From: Terriglobus tenax | GTDB taxonomy: Bacteria; Acidobacteriota; Terriglobia; Terriglobales; Acidobacteriaceae | Length of the DNA: 64,000 nt | Assembly (NCBI RefSeq): GCF_025685395.1 | Contig: NZ_JAGSYA010000004.1 | Location: forward strand, 1,798,001 to 1,862,000 | Direction: 5' to 3' | Shown here: positions 45,538-54,826 of the stretch, in pieces | Layout: each line of letters opens with the position of its first letter | Numbering within the stretch: the first letter of the stretch is position 1 | Position numbers and translations under genes: made by a program | The notes under the pieces: generated by a model | Database searches by the model: none | Told to the model about the DNA's origin: nothing | What the model saw: only the letters and a program-made list of their open reading frames with translations

Positions 45538-48500
45538 TTAGTCCGCCGATACCGCGTGTTCGTGCTCACGCATCTTGCGGTCAGCTTCGTCCGTCTTGAA
45601 GTACCTGCGGCCAATACGATCAAAGAAGAGATAAACCACCGGCGTGGTGTAAAGCGTGAGTACCTGCGAAACGATCAGGCCGCCGATAATCGTGATACCC
45701 AGCGGACGGCGCAGCTCCGAACCCGTGCCGCTGCCCAGGGCCAGCGGTACACCGCCCAGCAGCGCGGCCATCGTCGTCATCATGATGGGACGGAAGCGCA
45801 GCAGGCACGCCTGATAGATTGACTCCTCCGGACTCTTGCCGTGCTCCCGCTCGGCCTCCAGGGCAAAGTCGATCATCATGATCGCGTTCTTCTTCACAAT
45901 ACCGATCAGCAGGATAATGCCGATCAACGCAATCACGTTCAGCGAATCCTTCACGATAATCAGCGCCAAAATGGCGCCCACACCGGCCGAAGGCAGCGTG
46001 GAGAGAATCGTGATGGGGTGAATGTAGCTCTCGTACAGAACACCCAGCACGATGTACACGACGACCAGCGCGGCCAGAATCAGGATCGGCTCATTGGACA
46101 GCGACGCCTTGAAGCTGCGCGCCGTTCCCTGGAACTCCGTGTTGACGCTGAGCGGGATGTTCATCTCCTTCATCGACTTTTCAATCGAGTCCACCGCGTC
46201 GCCAATGCTCTTGCCTTGAGCGACGTTGAAAGAGATGGTTGCCGACGGGAACTGGCTCTGATGGTTGATCGACAGCGGCGTCCGTATCTGCTCAAAGTGC
46301 GTGAAGGTCGACAGCGGCACCTGGGTCCCGTTCGAACTCTTCACAAAAATATGGTCCAGCGAAGAAGGATTCCGTTGGAACCTTGGCGATACTTCCAGCA
46401 CCACGTGGTACTGGTTGATCTGCGTGTAGATCGTCGAGATCTGGCGCTGCCCAAAGGCATCGTCCAGCGTGTCATCAATGTTCTGCGGTGTAATGCCCAG
46501 ACGCGATGCAGTATCACGATCGATCACCAGGTGCGCTCCCAGACCATTGGTCTGCTGGTCGCTGGTCACCGCCGTCACCTCCGGCAGCGTCCGCATCCGG
46601 TCCATGATCCTGCCCACCCACGTCTGCAGTTCTGCCGAATCCGCATCTTCCACGGAGAGCTGATACTGCAGCGCCGTCACACGATCTTCCACGGTTAGGT
46701 CCTGCGAAGGCTGAAGGTAGATCTTGATTCCCTCAACCTTGGCCAGCTCCGGTTCCAGTTCCTGGATGATTTCGCTGGCGGTCTTCGTGCGTTCCTCGCG
46801 ATCCTTCAGCGTGATCTGAATACGGCCGGAGTTCACCGTCATGTTGGTGCCGTCAATGCCAATGAACGACGACAGGTTCTCAACATTCGGATTCTTCAGC
46901 ACGACAGAAGCCAGCGCCTTCTGCCGCGCGGCCATCGCGTTGAAGCTCGTATCCTCAGGCCCCTGCGTAATGCCCAGGATCACACCCGTGTCCTGCACGG
47001 GAAAGAAGCCCTTCGGCACATAGATGTACAGCATCACCGTGGCCACAAAGGTGCCCAGCGTCACCAGCAGCGTCAGCACCTGGTTGCGCAGCACCCAGCG
47101 CACTCCCACGGCGTATTTCGCGATCACGTAGTTGAAGAAGTCTTCACTCTTCTTGTAGAAGAGACCCTTTTCCGACTCCGGCACATGCTTCAGCAGCTTG
47201 GCGGCCATCATCGGCGTCAGCGTTAGCGAGATCACCGCCGAAACAAGAATTGTGACAGCCAGCGTTACCGCGAACTCGCGGAACAGGCGGCCGACGATAT
47301 CGCCCATGAACAGCAGCGGAATCAGCACGGCGATCAGCGAGATCGTCAACGACAGAATCGTAAAGCCGATCTGCTCGGAGCCCTTCAGCGCGGCATCCAG
47401 CGGCGAGTCGCCCATTTCCAGGTAACGGTCAATGTTCTCGACCATGACGATGGCATCGTCCACCACGAAACCGGTGGAGATGGTCAGCGCCATCAGCGAC
47501 AGGTTGTTGAGCGAGTAGCCCAACAGGTACATCACGCCAAAGGTGCCGACAATCGACAGCGGCACAGCCACTGAAGGAATAAGGGTCGCGCGCCACGAGC
47601 GCAGGAACAGGAAGATGACCAGCACCACCAGGCCGATGGTCAGGAGCAGTTCGAACTGAACGTCCTTCACCGAAGCGCGGATGGTATTGGTACGGTCGGT
47701 CAGCACCTCAATGCGGACCGTGTTCGGCAGCGTCTCACGCAGGCGCGGCAGCAACGCCTTCACTGAATCCACCACCGAAATGATGTTGGCGCCCGGCTGA
47801 CGCTGAATGTTAACGATGACCGCAGGGTCCTCGTTCCACCATGCAGCCTGGTACAGGTTCTCAGCCGAGTCCACCGCGTTGGCGACATCCGACAGGCGGA
47901 TCGGCGAACCGTTACGGTAGGCGACAATGACGTTGTTGTAGTCAATCGCGCTCAGCAACTGATCGTTGGCGCCGATGGTAAACGCCTGGCGCGCGCCGGA
48001 GATACCACCCTTGGCCTGGTCGACGTTGGCCGACGCCAGGGAGGTGCGGATGTCCTCAAGCGACATGCCATAGCTGGCCAGCGCCGTCGGGTTGGCCTGG
48101 ATGCGGACAGCCGGCTTCTGGCCACCGTTGATGCTGACCAGGCCTACTCCGGAAAGCTGCGAGATCTTCTGCGCCATCACCGTGTCGGCAAGGTCTTCGA
48201 CCTTTGACAGCGGCAACGACGTGGAACTCAGCGCCAGCGTCAGAATCGGAGCGTCCGCCGGGTTCACCTTGGAGTAGATCGGCGGGTTCGGCAGATCTTT
48301 CGGCAGGTAGGAGTTGGCGGCGTTGATCGCGGCCTGCACATCCTGCTGCGCAATATCGATGGACTCGTTCAGGTTGAACTGCAGCGTAATGACCGACCCG
48401 CCACCGGAAGAGATGGAGGTCATCTGCGTAAGACCGGGAATCTGGCCGAACTGGCGTTCCAGAGGTCCGGTCACAGACTGCGTCATCACATCCGGGCTCG

Positions 48501-48660
48501 CACCCGGGTAGAAGGTCAGTACCTGGATGGTGGGATAGTCAACCTGCGGCAGCGCCGAGACCGGCAACTGCAGGTAGGCAACCGCTCCGGCAAGAAGAAT
48601 GGCCACCATCAACAGCGAGGTGGCCACCGGCCGGAGGATAAACGGCCTTGACGGGCTCAT
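45538..48660 (-). CDS. RND efflux permease, MdtB-like
   Basis: A 1040-residue permease, sister of the next gene. FILRPVATSLLMVAILLAG at the start, TGFVVDDAIVMVENIDRYL in TM4, and HITL-type GGVPLALGSGTGSE near the end are conserved. In E. coli MdtB and MdtC form one heterotrimer, so the pair probably assembles together. Starts 2 bp after the adaptor stop. No outer-membrane channel (TolC/OprM) gene is in the window. Confidence 0.93.
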   Translation of the reverse strand: MSPSRPFILRPVATSLLMVAILLAGAVAYLQLPVSALPQVDYPTIQVLTFYPGASPDVMTQSVTGPLERQFGQIPGLTQMTSISSGGGSVITLQFNLNESIDIAQQDVQAAINAANSYLPKDLPNPPIYSKVNPADAPILTLALSSTSLPLSKVEDLADTVMAQKISQLSGVGLVSINGGQKPAVRIQANPTALASYGMSLEDIRTSLASANVDQAKGGISGARQAFTIGANDQLLSAIDYNNVIVAYRNGSPIRLSDVANAVDSAENLYQAAWWNEDPAVIVNIQRQPGANIISVVDSVKALLPRLRETLPNTVRIEVLTDRTNTIRASVKDVQFELLLTIGLVVLVIFLFLRSWRATLIPSVAVPLSIVGTFGVMYLLGYSLNNLSLMALTISTGFVVDDAIVMVENIDRYLEMGDSPLDAALKGSEQIGFTILSLTISLIAVLIPLLFMGDIVGRLFREFAVTLAVTILVSAVISLTLTPMMAAKLLKHVPESEKGLFYKKSEDFFNYVIAKYAVGVRWVLRNQVLTLLVTLGTFVATVMLYIYVPKGFFPVQDTGVILGITQGPEDTSFNAMAARQKALASVVLKNPNVENLSSFIGIDGTNMTVNSGRIQITLKDREERTKTASEIIQELEPELAKVEGIKIYLQPSQDLTVEDRVTALQYQLSVEDADSAELQTWVGRIMDRMRTLPEVTAVTSDQQTNGLGAHLVIDRDTASRLGITPQNIDDTLDDAFGQRQISTIYTQINQYHVVLEVSPRFQRNPSSLDHIFVKSSNGTQVPLSTFTHFEQIRTPLSINHQSQFPSATISFNVAQGKSIGDAVDSIEKSMKEMNIPLSVNTEFQGTARSFKASLSNEPILILAALVVVYIVLGVLYESYIHPITILSTLPSAGVGAILALIIVKDSLNVIALIGIILLIGIVKKNAIMMIDFALEAEREHGKSPEESIYQACLLRFRPIMMTTMAALLGGVPLALGSGTGSELRRPLGITIIGGLIVSQVLTLYTTPVVYLFFDRIGRRYFKTDEADRKMREHEHAVSAD

Positions 48661-48662
48661 GG

Positions 48663-50243
48663 CTACCGCCCCCCTTGCGGACGCTGACCGCGTCCGCTCT
48701 CTTCACCCGAACGAGACTTCGGAGGCTCACCCATCGTGGTATCGGGAGCGGTCGGCGATCCAGGAGTTGCTCCCTGGCCACGTCGGCCACCACCCTGCCC
48801 GTTGCCCAGAATCGCGGTACCCGTCACCGGGTTGGCCTGACGCATGGTCACACGCGAGTTATTCCGCAGACGCTCGGCGCCGTCGGTAACCACCATCTCG
48901 CCCGGCTTCAGACCGTCAGAGATAATGTCCAGCGTGCCCTCGGTCATTTCAATCTTGATCGGGCGCATTTCCACATAACGCGGCGGCCCCTGCTGTACAC
49001 CCGCGCCACCGCCCTGTCCTCCACGGCGGCCTGCACCAGCAGCTTGACCCGCGGCAGCACCCTGCCCGGCAGGCTGTGCGGCACCCGTGCCGCGCGCACC
49101 GCCGCCACCCTCGCCTTCGGCGCCGGCCGGAGGATTGCCTTCCTTCACGACATACACAAACGGTCCCTGGGTTCCGTTCTGCACCGCGGCGGTGGTCACC
49201 ACAATCGCGTTAGGACGGTTTTCCAGCACCAGGCGGACATTCACAAACTGGTTCGGGAACAAGGTGTTGTCATTGTTGTCAAAAACGGCCTTCAGCTTGG
49301 CCGTGCCGGTCGTCGTATCAATCTGGTTGTCGGCGGTCAGCAGCGATCCGGTCGCCAGCAGGTTCGTGTTGGAGCGGTCGTACGCCTCCACCTTCAGCTT
49401 CTGACCGGCACGCGTGCGCTTCAGCACCTCGGGCAGCTGGTCTTCAGGAAGGGTGAAGATCACCGCGATCGGATGCATCTGCGTGATCACCAGCAGGCCG
49501 GTCGTCGACGCTGCGGAAACAATATTGCCTGGGTCCACCTGGCGCAGACCCACCACGCCATTGATCGGCGAAACAATACGGGTATAGCTCAGGTTCACCT
49601 TCGCGGTCTGGATCTGGGCCTGGTCGGCCTTCACCGTGCCGTCAGCCTGACCTGCCGCCGCATCCTGCGTCTGTGCCTGCTCGCGGCTTACAACACCGGC
49701 GGCATACAGCTGGTCATACCGGGTGCCCTGCTGACGGGCATTGATCGCAGTCGCCTGGTCACGGGCCAGGTTGCCCTCTGCCACGGCAAGCGCGGCCTCG
49801 TACGGAGCCGGATCAATCTGCAGCAGCAGTTGTCCCTGCTTTACCTGCTGTCCTTCCGTTACATTGACGCGCAGCAGCTGGCCGTCCACGCGGGAACGGA
49901 TCGTCACCGTGTTGTAAGCGGTCACCGTTCCAAGCGCCGTGTAATAGATCGGCATGGTGCGCTGCTGAACAGCGGCGGCAGCCACAGCCACGGGTCCGCC
50001 AAATCCGCCCGCGCCACGTCCGCCCGCGCCACCCGGACCCGCGCCCTGCGCGGCCGCATTCTTCCGGTTATCCACAATCTTCCAGACGCAGAAGCTCACA
50101 AACCCTGCAATCACCAGGAAGATGATGATCTTGCGAAGAGCGCCGCCCTTCTTCGGCTCCTCAGGAGAAGGCAGCGCGTCGTGGTGAGCAGGCGAAGGCA
50201 GGGCCTGGGTGGATTCGTGTTCGGGCTTCTGTACGGTCGTCAT
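48663..50243 (-). CDS. RND periplasmic adaptor, MdtA-like
   Basis: A 526-residue membrane-fusion protein. One N-terminal membrane helix (about 38-56) anchors it. Lipoyl half-motifs surround a helical hairpin (about 120-225), followed by beta-barrel and membrane-proximal domains. Gly/Ala-rich stretches occur at residues 66-83 and, inside the membrane-proximal domain, at about 371-420, plus a Gly/Arg-rich tail. The ATG at 50243 (MTTVQKPEHE) begins the gene; codons further upstream are shadow. First gene of the operon. Confidence 0.92.
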   Translation of the reverse strand: MTTVQKPEHESTQALPSPAHHDALPSPEEPKKGGALRKIIIFLVIAGFVSFCVWKIVDNRKNAAAQGAGPGGAGGRGAGGFGGPVAVAAAAVQQRTMPIYYTALGTVTAYNTVTIRSRVDGQLLRVNVTEGQQVKQGQLLLQIDPAPYEAALAVAEGNLARDQATAINARQQGTRYDQLYAAGVVSREQAQTQDAAAGQADGTVKADQAQIQTAKVNLSYTRIVSPINGVVGLRQVDPGNIVSAASTTGLLVITQMHPIAVIFTLPEDQLPEVLKRTRAGQKLKVEAYDRSNTNLLATGSLLTADNQIDTTTGTAKLKAVFDNNDNTLFPNQFVNVRLVLENRPNAIVVTTAAVQNGTQGPFVYVVKEGNPPAGAEGEGGGGARGTGAAQPAGQGAAAGQAAGAGRRGGQGGGAGVQQGPPRYVEMRPIKIEMTEGTLDIISDGLKPGEMVVTDGAERLRNNSRVTMRQANPVTGTAILGNGQGGGRRGQGATPGSPTAPDTTMGEPPKSRSGEESGRGQRPQGGR

Positions 50244-50404
50244 GACTTCGAAATCAATTCCAGATTTGATTTGTAGATATCTTGAAACGTTTGGGTGGTA
50301 ATCTCCCCGGACAGGCGGTGCAAAGTTGTCCCGGAAAGCTAGAGCAAGCGTACTTGAAAATACGGACGACCCCCCTAGAAGGTTTCTCAAAATAGAGACG
50401 AATT

Positions 50405-50410
50405 TATAAT
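50405..50410 (+). promoter_or_regulatory. -10 box of the HAD-UbiA gene
   Basis: A perfect TATAAT lies 20 bp before the GTG start. The -35 region (GTTTCT or nearby) is poor, so an activator may be needed. Confidence 0.45.
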
Positions 50411-50429
50411 CGGGCCAAACCCTAAGGCG

Positions 50430-51944
50430 GTGATCTTGCCAGTCGAACTGCAAACACTTGACGCTTCAGACCAGAGAGTGGACGTACCACTCTGCGTCGA
50501 CCTCGATGGAACCCTGGTTAAAAGCGATACCTTGCACGACGCTTTGATGGTCATGATGCGCCAGTCCCCGGTCAGCATTCTGAAAGCTTTCGGATGGTTG
50601 CGCCAGGGCAAGGCCGCCTTTAAGCGCCACGTCACCTCCGTGGTAATGCTGGATGCCGCGCACCTGCCCTACAACCATGCCCTTCTACAGTTCCTGCGCG
50701 AGGAGAAGGCCCGCGGCCGCAAAATCTACCTGGCCACCGCCGCCGAGAAGGCCCTGGCCGACCGCGTGGCCGACCACTTGGGCATCTTTGACGGGGTTCT
50801 GGCCAGCGAAGGAAAGATCAATCTGGCAGGGAAAAATAAACTGGCCGCTTTCGAACAGATGTTCCCTGGCGGGTTTTGCTATATCGGCAACGCCCTGCCG
50901 GATGCAAAGCTGCTGGCCGTCTGCCAGACTCCGATGGTCGCCAATCCCCATGGCAAGCTGAAGGTCGCCATGAAGCGCGCGGGAACTGTTCCGACGCGTG
51001 TTTTTGAGGACAAAAAGCCCCCCATAAAGGCCTTTTTTAAGGCCATCCGCATCCATCAATGGGCCAAAAACGTCCTCATTTTCCTTCCCCTGCTGCTGGC
51101 CCACCAGATCCGCTGGAACACCCTCGCCGGTGCAGCCGTCGCCTTCCTGAGCTTTGGCCTGTGCGCCTCCGCGACCTACATCATTAACGATCTGCTGGAC
51201 CTGGAAGTCGACCGCCGGCACCCCCGCAAGCGCTTCCGCCCCTTTGCAGCAGCCGATCTGAGCGTTGGCGCCGGCCTGGCCATCGTTGCCACCTTCTTTG
51301 CCCTCTCCGTGCTCCTGGGCCTCGCGCTGCCCTACATCTTCACCGCCGTCCCCGGCCACTCCTCGCTTCCCAGCCCGCATAAGTTCCTGCTCTGGCTGGG
51401 GATTTACACCATCATGACCCTGAGCTACAGCTTCCGGCTCAAGAAGATGGTCCTGGTCGACGCGATTGTGCTCTCCATGCTCTATACCCTGCGCATCATC
51501 GTGGGGTCGGTCGCAACGGGCGTCCCGGTCACCACATGGCTGGCCGCCTTCAGCATCTTCTTCTTCCTGTCGCTGGCCTTCGCCAAGCGCTTTGCGGAAC
51601 TGGAGAACCTGCGCGCCCGCGAAAAAGAGACCGCGGCAGGACGCGGCTACCGCGTTGGCGACCTGGAACAGCTGCGGACCTTTGGAGCGGCCAGCGGCTA
51701 TGCTGCCGTGGTGGTCCTGGCGCTTTATCTGAACTCGCTGGCTGCGCAGAACCTGTACCCCCACATTACCCGGCTCTGGCTGCTGATCCCGATCATCATC
51801 CTGTGGGTGAGCCGGCTGTGGATGGTGGCCTCCCGCGGCGAACTGGACGAGGATCCGGTGGTCTACGCCCTGGAAGACAAAAACAGCCTGGTGATCGGCC
51901 TGGTGATGCTGCTGGTCATCGCTTCAGCCATCATTCGTTTCTAA
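50430..51944 (+). CDS. HAD phosphatase-UbiA prenyltransferase fusion
   Basis: A 504-residue membrane protein. Residues 20-200 are a HAD-type domain with the nucleophile motif DLDGT (24-28). Residues 215-504 are a UbiA-type membrane domain with NDLLDLEVDRRHPRKR (first Asp motif, about 252) and DAIVLSMLYTLRIIVG (second). The NDxxDxxxDRxHPxKR pattern matches decaprenyl-phosphate phosphoribosyltransferases, which start synthesis of polyprenyl-linked arabinose or ribose. The HAD part could remove the 5-phosphate of the product (inference). GTG start with AAGG close upstream. Confidence 0.85.
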   Translation: MILPVELQTLDASDQRVDVPLCVDLDGTLVKSDTLHDALMVMMRQSPVSILKAFGWLRQGKAAFKRHVTSVVMLDAAHLPYNHALLQFLREEKARGRKIYLATAAEKALADRVADHLGIFDGVLASEGKINLAGKNKLAAFEQMFPGGFCYIGNALPDAKLLAVCQTPMVANPHGKLKVAMKRAGTVPTRVFEDKKPPIKAFFKAIRIHQWAKNVLIFLPLLLAHQIRWNTLAGAAVAFLSFGLCASATYIINDLLDLEVDRRHPRKRFRPFAAADLSVGAGLAIVATFFALSVLLGLALPYIFTAVPGHSSLPSPHKFLLWLGIYTIMTLSYSFRLKKMVLVDAIVLSMLYTLRIIVGSVATGVPVTTWLAAFSIFFFLSLAFAKRFAELENLRAREKETAAGRGYRVGDLEQLRTFGAASGYAAVVVLALYLNSLAAQNLYPHITRLWLLIPIIILWVSRLWMVASRGELDEDPVVYALEDKNSLVIGLVMLLVIASAIIRF

Positions 51945-51981
51945 CGCGCGCGGTCCGGGCATTTATCCTGATACACGGCGT

Positions 51982-53061
51982 ATGAGTGAACTGATTCCGC
52001 AACTGAACGATTACAGCGAAGCCGCACTGGAGCAGGCCTTTACCGGCCTGCTGGACGAGGTGCGCCAAGGCGCTGCCTCTCTTGCCTCACCCGAGGCCGT
52101 CGAGAACTTCCGCCTGGAGTGGCTGGGCCGCAAGCAGGGCCGGCTGAAGCTGGTGAGCGACGCATGGCTGAAGACCGCGCCTGTTGAGGCCAAAAAGGCC
52201 CTGGGCATGCGCTTCAACCAACTGAAGCAGGAGATTGAGTCCGCGCTCGAAAGTGGCTCGGTCGCCGGTGGCGGCAAGCAGGCCGCTGCGCTGGACATCT
52301 CGCTGCCCGGCACCTCGCCTCGCGTCGGCGTGGAGCACCCGCTGGTGAAGACCATGCAGCAGGTCGTCGGCGTCTTCAAGGCGATGGGCTACTCCGTCGG
52401 CACCGGCCCGGAGGTCGAGACCGACTTCTACAACTTTGAGAGCCTGAACTTCCCGCCGAACCACCCGGCTCGCGACACCCAGGACACCCTGGTGCTTGCC
52501 AACCAGGATGGCAAGCCCCTGCGCGAACGGCTGTTGATGCGTACGCACACCTCCCCGGTGCAGATCCGCACCATGGAGAAGCAGCCGCCGCCGCTGCGTA
52601 TCGTCATCCCCGGCAAGGTGCATCGCAATGACGAGTCGGACGCCACCCACTCGCCGGTCTTCCACCAGGTGGAGGGTCTTTGCGTGGACACCAACATCAC
52701 CTTCAGCGACCTGAAGGGCACGCTGGACCATGCCATGAAGTCGTTGTTCGGCTCTGACGTGAAGACGCGCTTCTTCCCTTCGTTCTTCCCCTTCACGGAG
52801 CCCAGCGCCGACGTGCAGATCAGCTGCCCGTTCTGCGGCCAGAAGGGCTGCCGCAAGTGCAAGTACTCCGGCTGGATTGAGCTGCTGGGCTGCGGCATGG
52901 TCGATCCTGCCGTCTTCGGCTTCGTCGACTACGACCCGAAGAAGCTCTCCGGCTTCGCGTTTGGCATGGGCGTGGAGCGTATTGCCATGATGCTCTACGG
53001 GGTAGGCGACATCGGCCAGTTCTACTCCGGCGATATGCGGTTTTTGGAGCAGTTCGCGTAA
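51982..53061 (+). CDS. pheS: Phenylalanine-tRNA ligase alpha subunit
   Basis: A 359-residue catalytic subunit that activates phenylalanine and charges tRNA(Phe). Class II motif 2 lies in HRNDESDATHSPVFHQ, and motif 3 is in FAFGMGVERIAMMLYG. A Cys-rich CPFCGQKGCRKCKYSGW segment (about 275-290) may bind zinc. pheT, normally adjacent, is not present here; a terminator and a convergent gene follow at once. Confidence 0.96.
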   Translation: MSELIPQLNDYSEAALEQAFTGLLDEVRQGAASLASPEAVENFRLEWLGRKQGRLKLVSDAWLKTAPVEAKKALGMRFNQLKQEIESALESGSVAGGGKQAAALDISLPGTSPRVGVEHPLVKTMQQVVGVFKAMGYSVGTGPEVETDFYNFESLNFPPNHPARDTQDTLVLANQDGKPLRERLLMRTHTSPVQIRTMEKQPPPLRIVIPGKVHRNDESDATHSPVFHQVEGLCVDTNITFSDLKGTLDHAMKSLFGSDVKTRFFPSFFPFTEPSADVQISCPFCGQKGCRKCKYSGWIELLGCGMVDPAVFGFVDYDPKKLSGFAFGMGVERIAMMLYGVGDIGQFYSGDMRFLEQFA

Positions 53062-53082
53062 GAAGCATTCGCTTAAAACAAG

Positions 53083-53111
53083 AAAGGCCCGGAGAAATCT
53101 CCGGGCCTTTT
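53083..53111. terminator. Terminator between pheS and M28 peptidase
   Basis: AAAGGCCCGGAGA / TCTCCGGGCCTTT around a two-base loop, T-run beyond; it can stop both convergent genes. Confidence 0.85.
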
Positions 53112-53121
53112 GTATTATGAG

Positions 53122-54780
53122 CTACTTTTGCGTCTCTTTCCGAGCGGCCTCAAACTCATCGCCTGCGTTCCATGTAATCGGCGGTTCGGCCACCGACAGA
53201 AAGCCAGCTTCAATCCCCAGACGGCACAGGTTCGCCAAGCCGCTGAAGTCCCACTCAGGGCGGAAGTTGTCGCTTACGTTGTGGTAGTCGTTCGTGTTGA
53301 ACAGCTCACCCTGCTTGCGGCCCCACGCGGCATCGTGACCCTTGAAGGTTCCGCCCTGGCCGATGGAGAAGGCCGGAATGCCCGCATGCGCGAACGAGAA
53401 ATGGTCAGAGCGGTAGTAGCCGCCGCTGGTGTCCGGACGAGGCGCAGGAATGGTGTAGCCGAACTTCTTTGCCACCGCCTCCATCGTTGGATAGAAGCTG
53501 GTGCGCTGGATGCCGCCCGCGTGCAGTTCGTTGCCGATGCCGATGGGCAGAATCTCGTCGAAGTTCAGGTTCAGGTTGATCTGGCCCAGGGGGATGGGCG
53601 GATGCTGCGCCAGGTAGAGCGAGCCGAGCAGGCCCTGCTCCTCCGCCGTGACCGCAGCAAAGACCATGGAGTGCGGGGGCATCACCTTCGAGGACGTGAT
53701 GGCGCGGGCCATCTCCAGCAGCATGGCTGTGCCCGTGCCATTGTCGGCGGCTCCGTTGAAGATGGCGTCTTCGCCGGGCTTCGCATCTGCCTTTACGCCA
53801 AGATGATCGTAGTGGCCGGAGTAGACGACCGCCTGGTCACGTGCGGAACGCAGAACGCCGGGAAGAATGCCGATGACATTCGGCGACTGGAAGTGGCGCA
53901 CGGAGCTGACCACTGTTGCCTTGAGCGAGACCGGAAGCTCACGGCCCTTGAAGCCGGGCTTGGCAGCGGCGGCAAACTCCTTGTCCAGCGTGGTGTCGCT
54001 GGCGTCAAAAAGCTTCTTCGCAATGTCGAGCTGTATCCATGAAGCCGCCGAGAGCTTGGGGTCCTTGTCCTGCGAGAGGAAGGTCTTCTCTGCGGTGTTC
54101 GAGTTCTTGACGACGTCCCAGCCGTAGCTGGCCAGATCGGTACGGTGGATGATCAGTGCGCCGACGGCGCCCATCTTGGCGGCCTGCTCAAACTTGTAGG
54201 TCCAGCGGCCGTAGTAGGTCATCCCCTTGCCGCCGAAGAATTTTGGGTCGTCCGATGGCGGGTCGTTGACGATGCAGAGAATGACCTTGCCCTTCACGTC
54301 GACGCCCGCATAGTCATCCCACTTGTACTCGGGAGCGGTAACGCCATATCCAACCCAGACAATGGGAGCGTTGACGGTGGCTTCCGGCTCAAGCTTCGAG
54401 TTGAAGACGACGTAGTCCTCGGCAAACTTCAGCGGCAGCGCCGCTCCCGACTTCGGAACCAGCGTAAAGCTGGTCTTCGCGGCGTCCGACTTCACACTGG
54501 TGAAGTCCACCTGCTGGAAATACGTGCCGTTGTCGCCGCCGGGCCGCAGGCCGTAGCTGGCAAACTGCGTGGCGATAAACTTTGCGGCCAACTCGCCGCC
54601 GCGCTGGCCGGGATAGCGGCCCTCCAGCAGGTCGTCCGACAGGTACTGGTCGAAGGCGCGGATCGAATCAGCGGAGACGGCCTTTTCGGCAGCCTCCACA
54701 GCAGGCGGCAACGGTTTTGGCGCAGAGGTCTGCGCGACCAGGGTTCCGGCGAGGAGAGAGAGGGCGAGCGCTTGCTTCAT
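53122..54780 (-). CDS. Exported M28-family metallopeptidase
   Basis: A 552-residue exopeptidase-type protein. The signal peptide ends LVAQ near residue 17. A protease-associated (PA) domain precedes the M28 catalytic domain, which shows VVYSGHYDHLGV (His and Asp ligands), a second Asp in NGAADNGTGTAML, and the catalytic/ligand Glu pair in VTAEEQGLLGS. It removes N-terminal amino acids from peptides outside the cytoplasm. The ATG at 54780 starts the signal peptide. Confidence 0.9.
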   Translation of the reverse strand: MKQALALSLLAGTLVAQTSAPKPLPPAVEAAEKAVSADSIRAFDQYLSDDLLEGRYPGQRGGELAAKFIATQFASYGLRPGGDNGTYFQQVDFTSVKSDAAKTSFTLVPKSGAALPLKFAEDYVVFNSKLEPEATVNAPIVWVGYGVTAPEYKWDDYAGVDVKGKVILCIVNDPPSDDPKFFGGKGMTYYGRWTYKFEQAAKMGAVGALIIHRTDLASYGWDVVKNSNTAEKTFLSQDKDPKLSAASWIQLDIAKKLFDASDTTLDKEFAAAAKPGFKGRELPVSLKATVVSSVRHFQSPNVIGILPGVLRSARDQAVVYSGHYDHLGVKADAKPGEDAIFNGAADNGTGTAMLLEMARAITSSKVMPPHSMVFAAVTAEEQGLLGSLYLAQHPPIPLGQINLNLNFDEILPIGIGNELHAGGIQRTSFYPTMEAVAKKFGYTIPAPRPDTSGGYYRSDHFSFAHAGIPAFSIGQGGTFKGHDAAWGRKQGELFNTNDYHNVSDNFRPEWDFSGLANLCRLGIEAGFLSVAEPPITWNAGDEFEAARKETQK

Positions 54781-54826
54781 GGGCGAAGGTTCTCCGTGAA
54801 ACTTCGAGTTTATACAATGCCAGTCA

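Noticed and set aside
48648..50276. Plus-strand frame opposite the MdtA-like adaptor
   Set aside because: Arg/Gly/Leu-rich shadow of the adaptor; no start signal.
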